The position numbers and the translations under genes were made by a program. The notes under the pieces are model-generated. The model ran no database searches and was not told where the DNA came from. It worked only from the letters and a program-made list of their open reading frames with translations. Positions 7,547-14,782 of a DNA stretch of 64,000 bases are shown piece by piece. Within the stretch, counting starts at the first letter, position 1. Each line of letters begins with the position of its first letter. The DNA comes from Actinoplanes campanulatus (GTDB taxonomy: Bacteria; Actinomycetota; Actinomycetes; Mycobacteriales; Micromonosporaceae): contig NZ_BMPW01000013.1 in assembly GCF_014647795.1 (NCBI RefSeq), positions 124,001 through 188,000 on the forward strand, read 5' to 3'.

Positions 7547-8917
7547 ATGAAGAGAAGACTGGCCGTCCTGGCCGCGGTCCTCATCACCCTCACCGCATCC
7601 GTGCTCACGTTCGTCAACCCCGCCTACGCCGCGACCGGTCTGCACATCGAGGGCCGCAACATCGTCGAGGCCAACGGCAACACGTTCGTGATGCGTGGCA
7701 TCAACCACATGCACACCTGGTACGCCGGGCAGACCGGCTCGTTCGCCGACATGAAGGCGGCCGGCGCCAACACGGTCCGGGTGGTGCTCAGCGGCGGCCG
7801 CTGGACCGCCAACACCGCCGCCGACGTGACCAATGTGATCAACCTGTGCAAGGCCAACCGGCTGATCTGCGTGCTGGAGAACCACGACACCACCGGGTAC
7901 GGCGAGGACGGCGCGGCCTACACGCTGGACCAGGCGGTGAACTACTGGATCGGCCTGAAGAGCGTGCTCACCGGCCAGGAGAACTACGTCGTCATCAACA
8001 TCGGCAACGAGCCGATCGGCAACACGAACCCGTCACAGTGGACCGCCGCGACCGTCGCCGCGATCCAGAGGATGCGCACCAACGGGTTCGAGCACCTGCT
8101 GATGATCGACGCCCCGAACTGGGGCCAGGACTGGCAGTACGTGATGCGGGACAACGCGCAGACGGTGCTGGACGCGGACACCCGCGACAACACGGTGCTG
8201 TCGATCCACATGTACGCGGTGTTCAACACGGCGTCGTCGATCACCGCGTACCTGGACCACTTCCAGAGCCGCGGCTGGCCGCTGGTGATCGGTGAGTTCG
8301 GCTGGCAGTTCGACTCCGGTCAGGTCGACGACCAGACCCTGATGGCCGCGGCGCAGGCCCGCGGCATCGGCTACCTGGGCTGGTCCTGGGCCGGCAACAC
8401 CGACCCGATCCTGGACATGACGAACAGCTTCAACGCCGCCTCGCTGACCACCTGGGGTCAGCGGATCGTGAACGGTGCGAACGGGCTCAAGGCCACCAGT
8501 AAGGAGGCCACCATCTTCGGCGGCGTCCAGCCCAGCTCGCCCGGTTCGTCGTCGCCGTCGCCGAGTTCCCCGTCGCCGTCGGCCAGCTCGCCGTCCCCGT
8601 CGCCGTCGAACCCCGTGCCGGGCGCCTGCACGGCCACCTACGCGATCGCCGGGCAGTGGCCGGGCGGCTTCCAGGGCGAGGTCAAGGTGACGGCCGGTTC
8701 GGCGGTCAAGAGCTGGACCGTGACCTGGACCTACGCCAACGGGCAGACCGTGAACAACGCCTGGAGCGCCACGGTGACCAGCAGCGGATCGACCGTGACG
8801 GCGCGCAACGTGAGCTACAACGGCACCCTCGCGGCCGGCCAGTCGACGTCCTTCGGGTTCCTCGGGTCGTGGACCGGCACCAACAGCGTGCCCACGCTGA
8901 CCTGCTCCGCCACCTGA
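7547..8917 (+). CDS. Secreted GH5 beta-mannanase with CBM2
   Basis: A 456-residue exported glycoside hydrolase. Residues 1-28 are a Sec signal peptide ending AYA. The catalytic domain (about 30-320) is GH5 and looks closest to the subfamily 8 endo-mannanases of actinomycetes and bacilli (FADMKAAGANTVRVVLS, LICVLENHDTTGYGE, LDQAVNYWI). The acid/base Glu is E155 in NIGNEP and the nucleophile E250 in VIGEFGW. A Ser/Pro linker (about 327-361) leads to a C-terminal CBM2 cellulose-binding domain with Cys at both ends. It should cut mannan while tethered to plant cell walls. The start has AAGAGGCAGG upstream. A hairpin terminator lies at 9024-9060. Confidence 0.93.
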   Translation: MKRRLAVLAAVLITLTASVLTFVNPAYAATGLHIEGRNIVEANGNTFVMRGINHMHTWYAGQTGSFADMKAAGANTVRVVLSGGRWTANTAADVTNVINLCKANRLICVLENHDTTGYGEDGAAYTLDQAVNYWIGLKSVLTGQENYVVINIGNEPIGNTNPSQWTAATVAAIQRMRTNGFEHLLMIDAPNWGQDWQYVMRDNAQTVLDADTRDNTVLSIHMYAVFNTASSITAYLDHFQSRGWPLVIGEFGWQFDSGQVDDQTLMAAAQARGIGYLGWSWAGNTDPILDMTNSFNAASLTTWGQRIVNGANGLKATSKEATIFGGVQPSSPGSSSPSPSSPSPSASSPSPSPSNPVPGACTATYAIAGQWPGGFQGEVKVTAGSAVKSWTVTWTYANGQTVNNAWSATVTSSGSTVTARNVSYNGTLAAGQSTSFGFLGSWTGTNSVPTLTCSAT

Positions 8918-8949
8918 TCCATCGATGACCGTCGAGCGGGATCGTTGTA

Positions 8950-8965
8950 ATGGGAGCGCTCCCAT
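8950..8965. promoter_or_regulatory. CebR-type palindrome, downstream of mannanase
   Basis: A perfect 16-bp palindrome containing TGGGAGCGCTCCCA, the sequence known as the operator of the LacI-family cellulose-use repressor CebR in streptomycetes and relatives. It lies 33 bp after the mannanase stop and before that gene's terminator, not in a promoter. The next intact gene downstream on either strand is 900 bp away and reads toward it. The match is direct; a regulatory role here is unproven. Confidence 0.7.
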
Positions 8966-9023
8966 GTCACGATGTGCGCAGACGCGTGCCTGCCCCCGCT
9001 CGGCGTCATCCCCGTCATACACG

Positions 9024-9060
9024 TGGGTCCGGCCGACTTTCGGTTCGTCGGCCGGACCCA
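9024..9060 (+). terminator. Terminator after mannanase gene
   Basis: A perfect 14-bp stem (TGGGTCCGGCCGAC / GTCGGCCGGACCCA) with a 9-base loop, 107 bp after the mannanase stop. No U-run follows. It is the strongest simple hairpin in this intergenic region. Confidence 0.75.
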
Positions 9061-9146
9061 TCACATAAGTGGCATGCTGCCCTTACCCCGGCAGCCTGCG
9101 GACCTTCCATGGTCGAGGTCCGCGTTTCGCTTCCAGCTCTATTTCC

Positions 9147-9867
9147 GGTACGCGTGACATCGTCCCGCCTCATCCGTCCTGTCCCGTCCGGTCGGCGCGA
9201 TCTCGCTGCCCGCTCCGGCCTCTGCCGCGCCGCCGGGCGTAGATCGGTGGCCGGGCAGGCCCGGCCCGGTCGCCGCCACCGTCCTGTCTGCCGCCGGTCA
9301 CGGCCGGGGCGGCTCCCACCCTCGGTGGAGCGGGTCACGCTGGGCGGGTGGTTGCGGTTTGCCGGCCAGGCATCCGGTTGCCTGCTCTCGGCCGTTGCGC
9401 CGGCACGACAATCGCCATCCACGGTCCCGCCAGGCCCGGTGGCCGCACACGGCCACCTTCCCAATGGGGGGTGGGTGCACACGGTCGGGCTTCACCATGG
9501 TGGGTGCACACGGTCGGGCTGTCGAAGCGGTGGTGGCCGCACACACAAATCGTCACGTGCGCGGCCACCACCGCCGTAGCCCAGGTATGCGACCACGACA
9601 TCGCTAGTGTGTGCGCCCACCCCGCTTATCGCTGTGACGGCCGACAGGAGGCAACCCGGGTGCCTGGCAGCCACCACCGCGACCACCCGCCCGGCGTGAC
9701 CGAAAGGTGAGCCGTGAGCGGCGGCAATCGAGGAAGCCGCGGGTCCGCCCGGCCTGCCCGGCCACCGATCTGAGCCCGGCGGGCGCGGCACAGGCCGGAG
9801 CGGGCAGCAAGATCGCGCCGACCGGACGGAACGGCCCTGATGAGGCGAGAACGACGACACGCGTACC
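9147..9867. repeat. Non-coding element with about 120-bp inverted repeats (copy 1)
   Basis: The outer 120 bp at each end (9147-9265 and about 9748-9867) are inverted copies with about 88% identity by hand alignment, starting GGTACGCGTG and ending CACGCGTACC. Weaker inverted similarity continues inward to about 9405 and 9630. The centre has four GCACAC-led units spaced 32, 29 and 33 bp (9445, 9477, 9506, 9539) and a perfect 14-bp stem (9527-9540 with 9561-9574, 20-base loop). No convincing protein is encoded. The right end stops 1 bp short of the CoA-transferase stop codon. The shape suggests a MITE-like or structured-RNA repeat. Related sequence occurs near 40.6-41.0 kb and at 61518-61565. 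Confidence 0.8.
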
Positions 9868-9868
9868 A

Positions 9869-10963
9869 TCAAATGGTTTTGATCTGAGCCCAGCCGGACA
9901 GGATCTCGGTGACCGTCGCGGGTTTGACGGCCTCCGGGGTGGGTGCCGGCGTGCGGCTCAGGCGCGGCGCCGGAGCGGGCTGGACCACGCCGTCGACCTC
10001 GATGAACGCGTTCCGGGCCCGGTTGTGCGGATGGTCCGGCGCCTCGGTGAGGGACAGGACCGGGCTCACGCACGCGTCCAGGCCCTCGAAGATCGACGCC
10101 CACTCGTCGCGGGTGCGCTGTGCGAACCGCTCGGTGAACCGGCGGCGCAGCTCCGGCCAGGCCGCGAAGTCGAACTGGCCGGGCAGATCCGGGTCGTCGT
10201 CGAGGCCGAGGCCCTTGAGCAGCGCCGCGTAGAACTGCGGTTCGAGCGAGCCGACGGCCAGGTAGCCGCCGTCGGACGCCTGGTAGGTGTCGTAGAACGG
10301 GGCGCCGCCGTCGAGCAGGTTCTGCCCGCGGCCGCCCGGCCACCGGCCCTCGGCCAGGAAGCCGTGCAGGAAGGTCATCAGCAGCGAGGAGCCGTCGACC
10401 ATCGCGGCGTCGATCACCTGACCGCGACCGGAGACGCCGCGCTCGACCAGCGCCGCCAGGACGCCGACGGCCAGCAGCATGCCGCCGCCCGCGAAGTCGC
10501 CGAGCAGGTTGACCGGCGCGTGCGGGCGCTCGCCGGGACGGCCCAGCGGTTCCAGCGCCCCGGAGATCGCGATGTAGTCGATGTCGTGCCCGGCGGCCTT
10601 CGCGAGCGGCCCGTCCTGGCCCCACCCGGTCATCCGCGCGTAGATCAGCCTCGGGTTGATCCGCTCGCAGTCGTCCGGGCCGAAACCGAGCCGCTCGGCC
10701 ACGCCCGGCCGGTAGCCCTCGACCAGCACGTCGGCCCGCTCGATCAGGCCGAGCAGCTCGGCCCTGCCGGTCTCCGACTTGAGATCCACTGTCACCCGGC
10801 GCCGGCCGCGCTGCATCGGACCGATCGGTCCGGTACCGCCGGGGCGGTCGACCAGCACCACGTCGGCGCCCAGGTCGGCGAGGATCATGCAGCCGAACGG
10901 GGCCGGCGCCAGACCGGCCAGTTCCACGACCCGGATGCCGTCGAGCGGGCCCCTAGAGGACAC
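9869..10963 (-). CDS. CaiB/BaiF-type CoA-transferase or acyl-CoA racemase
   Basis: A 364-residue family III CoA-transferase, closest in pattern to alpha-methylacyl-CoA racemases. Seen: [36 protein letters not shown] at the start, [50 protein letters not shown], the central [27 protein letters not shown] motif and [16 protein letters not shown] at the end. Such enzymes either move CoA between acids or invert the 2-methyl centre of branched acyl-CoAs. Its GTG start overlaps the end of the acyl-CoA dehydrogenase by 11 bp, so the two are translationally coupled and probably act on the same acyl-CoA. The gene ends against the repeat element at 9147-9867. Confidence 0.88.
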   Translation of the reverse strand: [364 protein letters not shown]

Positions 10964-12116
10964 GGGAGATCAGCTCCTTCATGATCTCGTTCGTGCCGCC
11001 GTAGATCTTCTGGACACGAGCGTCCGCGTACATCTTCGAGATCGGGTACTCGGTGGTGTAGCCGTAGCCGCCGAAGATCTGGAGGCAACGGTCGACCACC
11101 TCGCACTGGCCCTCGGTGAGGTAGAGCTTGGCCATGGCGGCGGTCGCCACGTCCAGCTCACCACGGGCGTGCCGCTGGATGCAGTCGTCCAGGAAGATCC
11201 GGGAGACGCGGGTCCGGGTCGCCACGTCGGCCAGCACCATCCGGGTGTTCTGGTGGCCGACCAGGGGCTTGCCGAAGGCGGTGCGCTCCTTGGCGTACCC
11301 GGTCGCCATCTCGACGGCCCGCTGCATGGCGGCGACCGCGCCCACCCCGATGACCAGGCGTTCCTGCGGCAGCTGCTGCATCATCTGGATGAAGCCGGCA
11401 CCCTCGGCGCCGAGCAGGTTGGCGGCCGGCACCCGGAAGTCGTCGAAGAACAGCTCCGCGGTGTCGTTGGAGTGCAGGCCGATCTTCTCGATCCGCCGGC
11501 CCCGCCGGAAGCCCTCCGGGTCGCCGGTCAACTCGCAGACCAGCAGCGACATGCCGTGCGCGCGTGCCGAGGTGTCGGTCTTCACGGCCAGGATCAGCAG
11601 GTCCGCGAGGATGCCGTTGGTGATGAACGTCTTCGAGCCGCTCACCACGTAGTCGTCGCCGTCGCGGACCGCCCTCGTGCGGATCGACTGGAGGTCGGAG
11701 CCGCCGTCCGGCTCGGTCATCCCGATGGCGCCGATCAGCTCGCCGCTCACCAGGCCGGGCAGCCAGCGCCGCTTCTGCTCCTCGGTGCCGTACTCGTTGA
11801 GATAGCCGGTGACGATCCCGCTGTGCACCGCGATGCCGAGGCTGCCCTCGCCGGCCAGTGTCTGCTCGTGCAGCAGCACGGCCTCGTGGGTGAAGTCGCC
11901 GCCCCCGCCGCCGTACTCCTCCGGGATGGAGAGGCCGAGCAGGCCGAGCTCGCCGGCCCGGCGGTAGTGCTCGCGGTCGGGATGGCCCTGCCGCTCCAGC
12001 CGCTCGGCGTGCGGCAGCACCTCCTTGGTGAAGAAGGTGCGGGCGAGCTCGGCCAGGTCGTCGTGTTCCGGCTTGCGCCACGGTTCGACATAACCGTCCA
12101 GTCCAGGCGTCGGCAT
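10953..12116 (-). CDS. Acyl-CoA dehydrogenase
   Basis: A 387-residue FAD enzyme that introduces the alpha-beta double bond in acyl-CoA thioesters. The family landmarks are complete: PEEYGGGGGDFTHEAVLLHE, IGAIGMTEPDGGSDL (FAD/substrate loop), DYVVSGSKTFITNG, KIGLHSNDTAELFFDDFRVP, RTAFGKPLVGHQ, and QIFGGYGYTTEYPISKMYAD ending KIYGGTNEIMKELISRVL. The Glu of GGTNEI occupies a position used as catalytic base in some long-chain or branched-chain enzymes. The ATG at 12116 gives normal family length; an in-frame extension upstream lacks family features. It is divergent from a TetR gene with a palindrome between, and is coupled to the CoA-transferase downstream. Confidence 0.93.
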   Translation of the reverse strand: MPTPGLDGYVEPWRKPEHDDLAELARTFFTKEVLPHAERLERQGHPDREHYRRAGELGLLGLSIPEEYGGGGGDFTHEAVLLHEQTLAGEGSLGIAVHSGIVTGYLNEYGTEEQKRRWLPGLVSGELIGAIGMTEPDGGSDLQSIRTRAVRDGDDYVVSGSKTFITNGILADLLILAVKTDTSARAHGMSLLVCELTGDPEGFRRGRRIEKIGLHSNDTAELFFDDFRVPAANLLGAEGAGFIQMMQQLPQERLVIGVGAVAAMQRAVEMATGYAKERTAFGKPLVGHQNTRMVLADVATRTRVSRIFLDDCIQRHARGELDVATAAMAKLYLTEGQCEVVDRCLQIFGGYGYTTEYPISKMYADARVQKIYGGTNEIMKELISRVL

Positions 12117-12134
12117 CGACCTACCATCGAGCAC

Positions 12135-12153
12135 TATTGACGGCGTGTCAATA
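12135..12153. promoter_or_regulatory. TetR-type operator upstream of acyl-CoA dehydrogenase
   Basis: Perfect arms TATTGAC and GTCAATA around a 5-base spacer. It lies 19 bp upstream of the acyl-CoA dehydrogenase start and 72 bp upstream of the TetR start, so one site can control both directions. The binding protein is inferred from position. Confidence 0.75.
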
Positions 12154-12224
12154 AGCTCGGTGTGAATTGCCGCCATCCATCTGGCGAGGCGGTCGATGGA
12201 TCGACGTGCCGTAAGGTCGGGCCC

Positions 12225-12830
12225 GTGGTGCGCGTCGAGTCGATGCGCCGGCGCAGGCTCGAGCCCGACGCGCGGCGCGAGCAGATCCTGTCGGTGGCGA
12301 TCCGGCACTTCGGGTCGCGGCCCTACGCCGAGGTCTCGACCACGGACGTGGCCCGGGACGCCGGAGTCGCGCGCGGCCTGGTCAATCACTATTTCGGTAC
12401 GAAGAAGGACCTCTACCTCGCGGTGGTGCGGGTCATGCTCACCGTGCCCGAGGTCGCCCTGGAGCAGCTCCCCGAGGGCGACCTGCCGGACCGGGTCGAC
12501 TCCATCGTCGGGTACTTCCTCGACGTCGTCTCCCGGCACAGCACCTCCTGGCTGGCCGCCACCGGCGCCGGCGGGATGGCCGGGGACGCCGACGTGAACC
12601 AGGTGATCGCCGAGGCGGTCGACGTCGCCGCGGTCGGGGTGCTGCGCGCCGTGGGGATGGGGGACGACCCGTCGCCGGTGCTGCGCGCGATGTGCCGCTC
12701 CTATGTCGGCCTGGCGATCTGTACGGCCCAGGAGTGGCTGCAGCGGGGAGTCCTGACCCGTCAGCAGGTGCACGCCCTCCTGGCCACGTCGCTGATCGCC
12801 CTGGTGGAGCAGGTCTTCCCGGTGCACTAG
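12225..12830 (+). CDS. TetR-family regulator of acyl-CoA genes
   Basis: A protein of about 201 residues. The TetR helix-turn-helix is clear: RREQILSVAIRHFGSR, then VSTTDVARDAGVARGLVNHYF with the family's final YF and GTKKDLYLAVV. The C-terminal ligand domain is all-helical and not specific. Starts at GTG 12225, GTG 12228 or ATG 12243 are all possible; the AAGG at about 12213 favours the first two. It is divergent from the acyl-CoA dehydrogenase and is followed 10 bp later by the acyl-CoA ligase in the same direction. It probably represses the module and responds to an acyl-CoA, as other TetR proteins in this setting do. Confidence 0.87.
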   Translation: MVRVESMRRRRLEPDARREQILSVAIRHFGSRPYAEVSTTDVARDAGVARGLVNHYFGTKKDLYLAVVRVMLTVPEVALEQLPEGDLPDRVDSIVGYFLDVVSRHSTSWLAATGAGGMAGDADVNQVIAEAVDVAAVGVLRAVGMGDDPSPVLRAMCRSYVGLAICTAQEWLQRGVLTRQQVHALLATSLIALVEQVFPVH

Positions 12831-12839
12831 CGTCGGGGG

Positions 12840-14732
12840 ATGGGCGCATATCGCGAGGCGTACGAGCGCAGCATCGACGACCCGGCCGGCTTCTGGCGGG
12901 ACGCGGCCGAACTCATCGACTGGCACGAGCCGCCGGACCGGATCCTCGACGACTCCGAGGCGCCGATCTTCCGGTGGTTCCCCGGCGCCACGCTCAACAC
13001 CTGCCACAACGCCCTCGACCGGCACGTCCACGGCGGCCGGGGCGACCAGGTGGCGCTCATCCACGACAGTCCGGTGACCGGTGTGGTGCGCTCGTACACG
13101 TACCGGGAGCTGCGCGACGAGGTGGCGACCTTCGCCGGGGCGCTGCGCGGGCTCGGGGTGGAACGCGGCGACCGGGTGGTCATCTACATGGCGATGGTGC
13201 CGGAGGCGGTCGTCGCGATGCTCGCCTGCGCCCGGCTCGGGGCCGTCCACTCGGTCGTCTTCGGCGGGTTCGGCGCCCGCGAGCTGACCGCCCGCATCGA
13301 CGACGCCCGGCCGCGGGTCATCGTCGCCAGCTCGTGCGGGATCGAGGGCGGGCGGGTGGTGCCGTACCAGCCCATGCTGTCGGCGGCGCTGGCCGAGGCG
13401 GCCCACGTCCCGTCGCACTGCGTGATCCTGCAACGGCCGCAGGCGCCCTGTGACCTGGTCCCCGGCCGGGATCTGAGCTGGGCGGACGCCGTCGCCGGCG
13501 CGGAACCGGCGGACTGCGTGCCGGTCGCCGCCACCGATCCGCTCTACATCCTCTACACCTCCGGCACGACCGGGCGGCCCAAAGGCGTGGTCCGGGACAA
13601 CGGCGGCCACGCGGTCGCGTTGCGGTGGTCGATGGAGAAGATCTTCGGGGTACGCCCGGGCGAGGTCTTCTGGGCGGCGTCCGACGTGGGGTGGGTGGTC
13701 GGGCACTCGTACATCGTGTACGGGCCGCTGCTGACCGGGGCGACCACGATCCTGTACGAGGGCAAGCCGGTCGGCACCCCCGACGCGGGCGCGTTCTGGC
13801 GGGTGGTGGAGCAGCACCGGGTGGCGGCCATGTTCACGGCGCCGACCGCGATCCGGGCCGTGCGCAAGGAGGACCCGGACGGGAAACTGCTGGCCGGGCG
13901 CAATGTGGACAGTCTGCGGTCGCTGTTCCTGGCGGGGGAGCGGCTCGACCCGCGGACGTACGAGTGGGCCGGTGACCTGCTCGGCATCCCGGTGATCGAC
14001 AACTGGTGGCAGACCGAGACCGGCTGGCCGATCACGGCGAGCCCGCGCGGTCTGGAGGATCTGCCGACCCGGCCGGGCTCACCGTCGGTGCCGATGCCCG
14101 GCTACCGGGTGCGGGTCGTCGGCCCGGACGGGACCGATGTGCCGCCCGGCGCCGAGGGGGCGATCGTCGTCGGGTTGCCGCTGCCGCCGGGTTGCCTGCC
14201 GACGCTGTGGGGTGACGACGAACGCTATGTGCGGTCGTACCTGTCGGCGTTCCAGGGCAACTATCTGACCGGCGACGGCGGGAAGTTCGACGACGACGGG
14301 TATCTGTACGTGCTCGGGCGTACCGACGACGTGATCAATGTGGCCGGTCACCGGCTGTCGACCGGGGCCATGGAGGAGGTGCTGGCCACCCATCCGGCGG
14401 TCGCCGAGTGCGCCGTGATCGGCGTGGGCGACCTGCTGAAAGGGCAGGTGCCGCGCGGGTTCGTGGTGCTGCGCAGCGGGGTGGCGCCGGATCCGGCGGC
14501 CCTGGAGACGGAGCTGGTGGGGCTGGTGCGGGACCGGATCGGGGCGGTGGCGGCGCTGCGCCGGATCGACGTGGTGGCGGCGCTGCCGAAGACCCGGTCG
14601 GGGAAGATCCTGCGCGGCACGATGCGGGGGATCGCGGACGGCCGGGAGGAGCCGGTGCCGGCGACGATCGAGAACCCGGACGTGCTGGAGGCGCTGCGGC
14701 CGGTGTTGCGGTCACCCCGCGTGTCCGGCTAG
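12840..14732 (+). CDS. prpE: Propionyl-CoA synthetase-like acyl-CoA ligase
   Basis: A 630-residue AMP-forming acyl-CoA synthetase of the acetyl/propionyl-CoA group. Order: the short-chain N-terminal cap (YREAYERSIDDPAGFW), VFGGFGARELTARIDDA, the P-loop YTSGTTGRPKGVVRDNGGH, DVGWVVGHSYIVYGPLL, DNWWQTETGWPI, LTGDGGKFDDDGYLYVLGRTDDVINVAGHRL and the catalytic Lys in LPKTRSGKILRG. The WWQTETG motif and overall pattern fit PrpE, but a longer or branched short-chain acid is possible given the neighbours. It lies 10 bp after the TetR gene, whose palindrome may control both. A perfect hairpin begins at its stop codon. Confidence 0.87.
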   Translation: MGAYREAYERSIDDPAGFWRDAAELIDWHEPPDRILDDSEAPIFRWFPGATLNTCHNALDRHVHGGRGDQVALIHDSPVTGVVRSYTYRELRDEVATFAGALRGLGVERGDRVVIYMAMVPEAVVAMLACARLGAVHSVVFGGFGARELTARIDDARPRVIVASSCGIEGGRVVPYQPMLSAALAEAAHVPSHCVILQRPQAPCDLVPGRDLSWADAVAGAEPADCVPVAATDPLYILYTSGTTGRPKGVVRDNGGHAVALRWSMEKIFGVRPGEVFWAASDVGWVVGHSYIVYGPLLTGATTILYEGKPVGTPDAGAFWRVVEQHRVAAMFTAPTAIRAVRKEDPDGKLLAGRNVDSLRSLFLAGERLDPRTYEWAGDLLGIPVIDNWWQTETGWPITASPRGLEDLPTRPGSPSVPMPGYRVRVVGPDGTDVPPGAEGAIVVGLPLPPGCLPTLWGDDERYVRSYLSAFQGNYLTGDGGKFDDDGYLYVLGRTDDVINVAGHRLSTGAMEEVLATHPAVAECAVIGVGDLLKGQVPRGFVVLRSGVAPDPAALETELVGLVRDRIGAVAALRRIDVVAALPKTRSGKILRGTMRGIADGREEPVPATIENPDVLEALRPVLRSPRVSG

Positions 14733-14778
14733 GTGGTGTGCGGCGCCTGGAGTGACCGGGACCGGCGCCGCACACCAC
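14733..14778. terminator. Bidirectional terminator between convergent genes
   Basis: A perfect 15-bp stem (GTGGTGTGCGGCGCC / GGCGCCGCACACCAC), 16-base loop, filling almost all of the 50 bp between the ligase stop and the converging sulfatase-like gene stop. It can end transcripts from both sides. Confidence 0.8.
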
Positions 14779-14782
14779 GTTT

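Noticed and set aside
8972-9157. Small plus-strand frame after the CebR-type box
   Set aside because: It crosses the mannanase terminator hairpin, has no ribosome site and no family resemblance, so it does not explain the box.
10953-13817. A 954-residue minus-strand frame covering the acyl-CoA dehydrogenase and more
   Set aside because: Only the last 387 residues match a family. The upstream part runs antisense through the TetR and ligase genes, whose motifs are complete.
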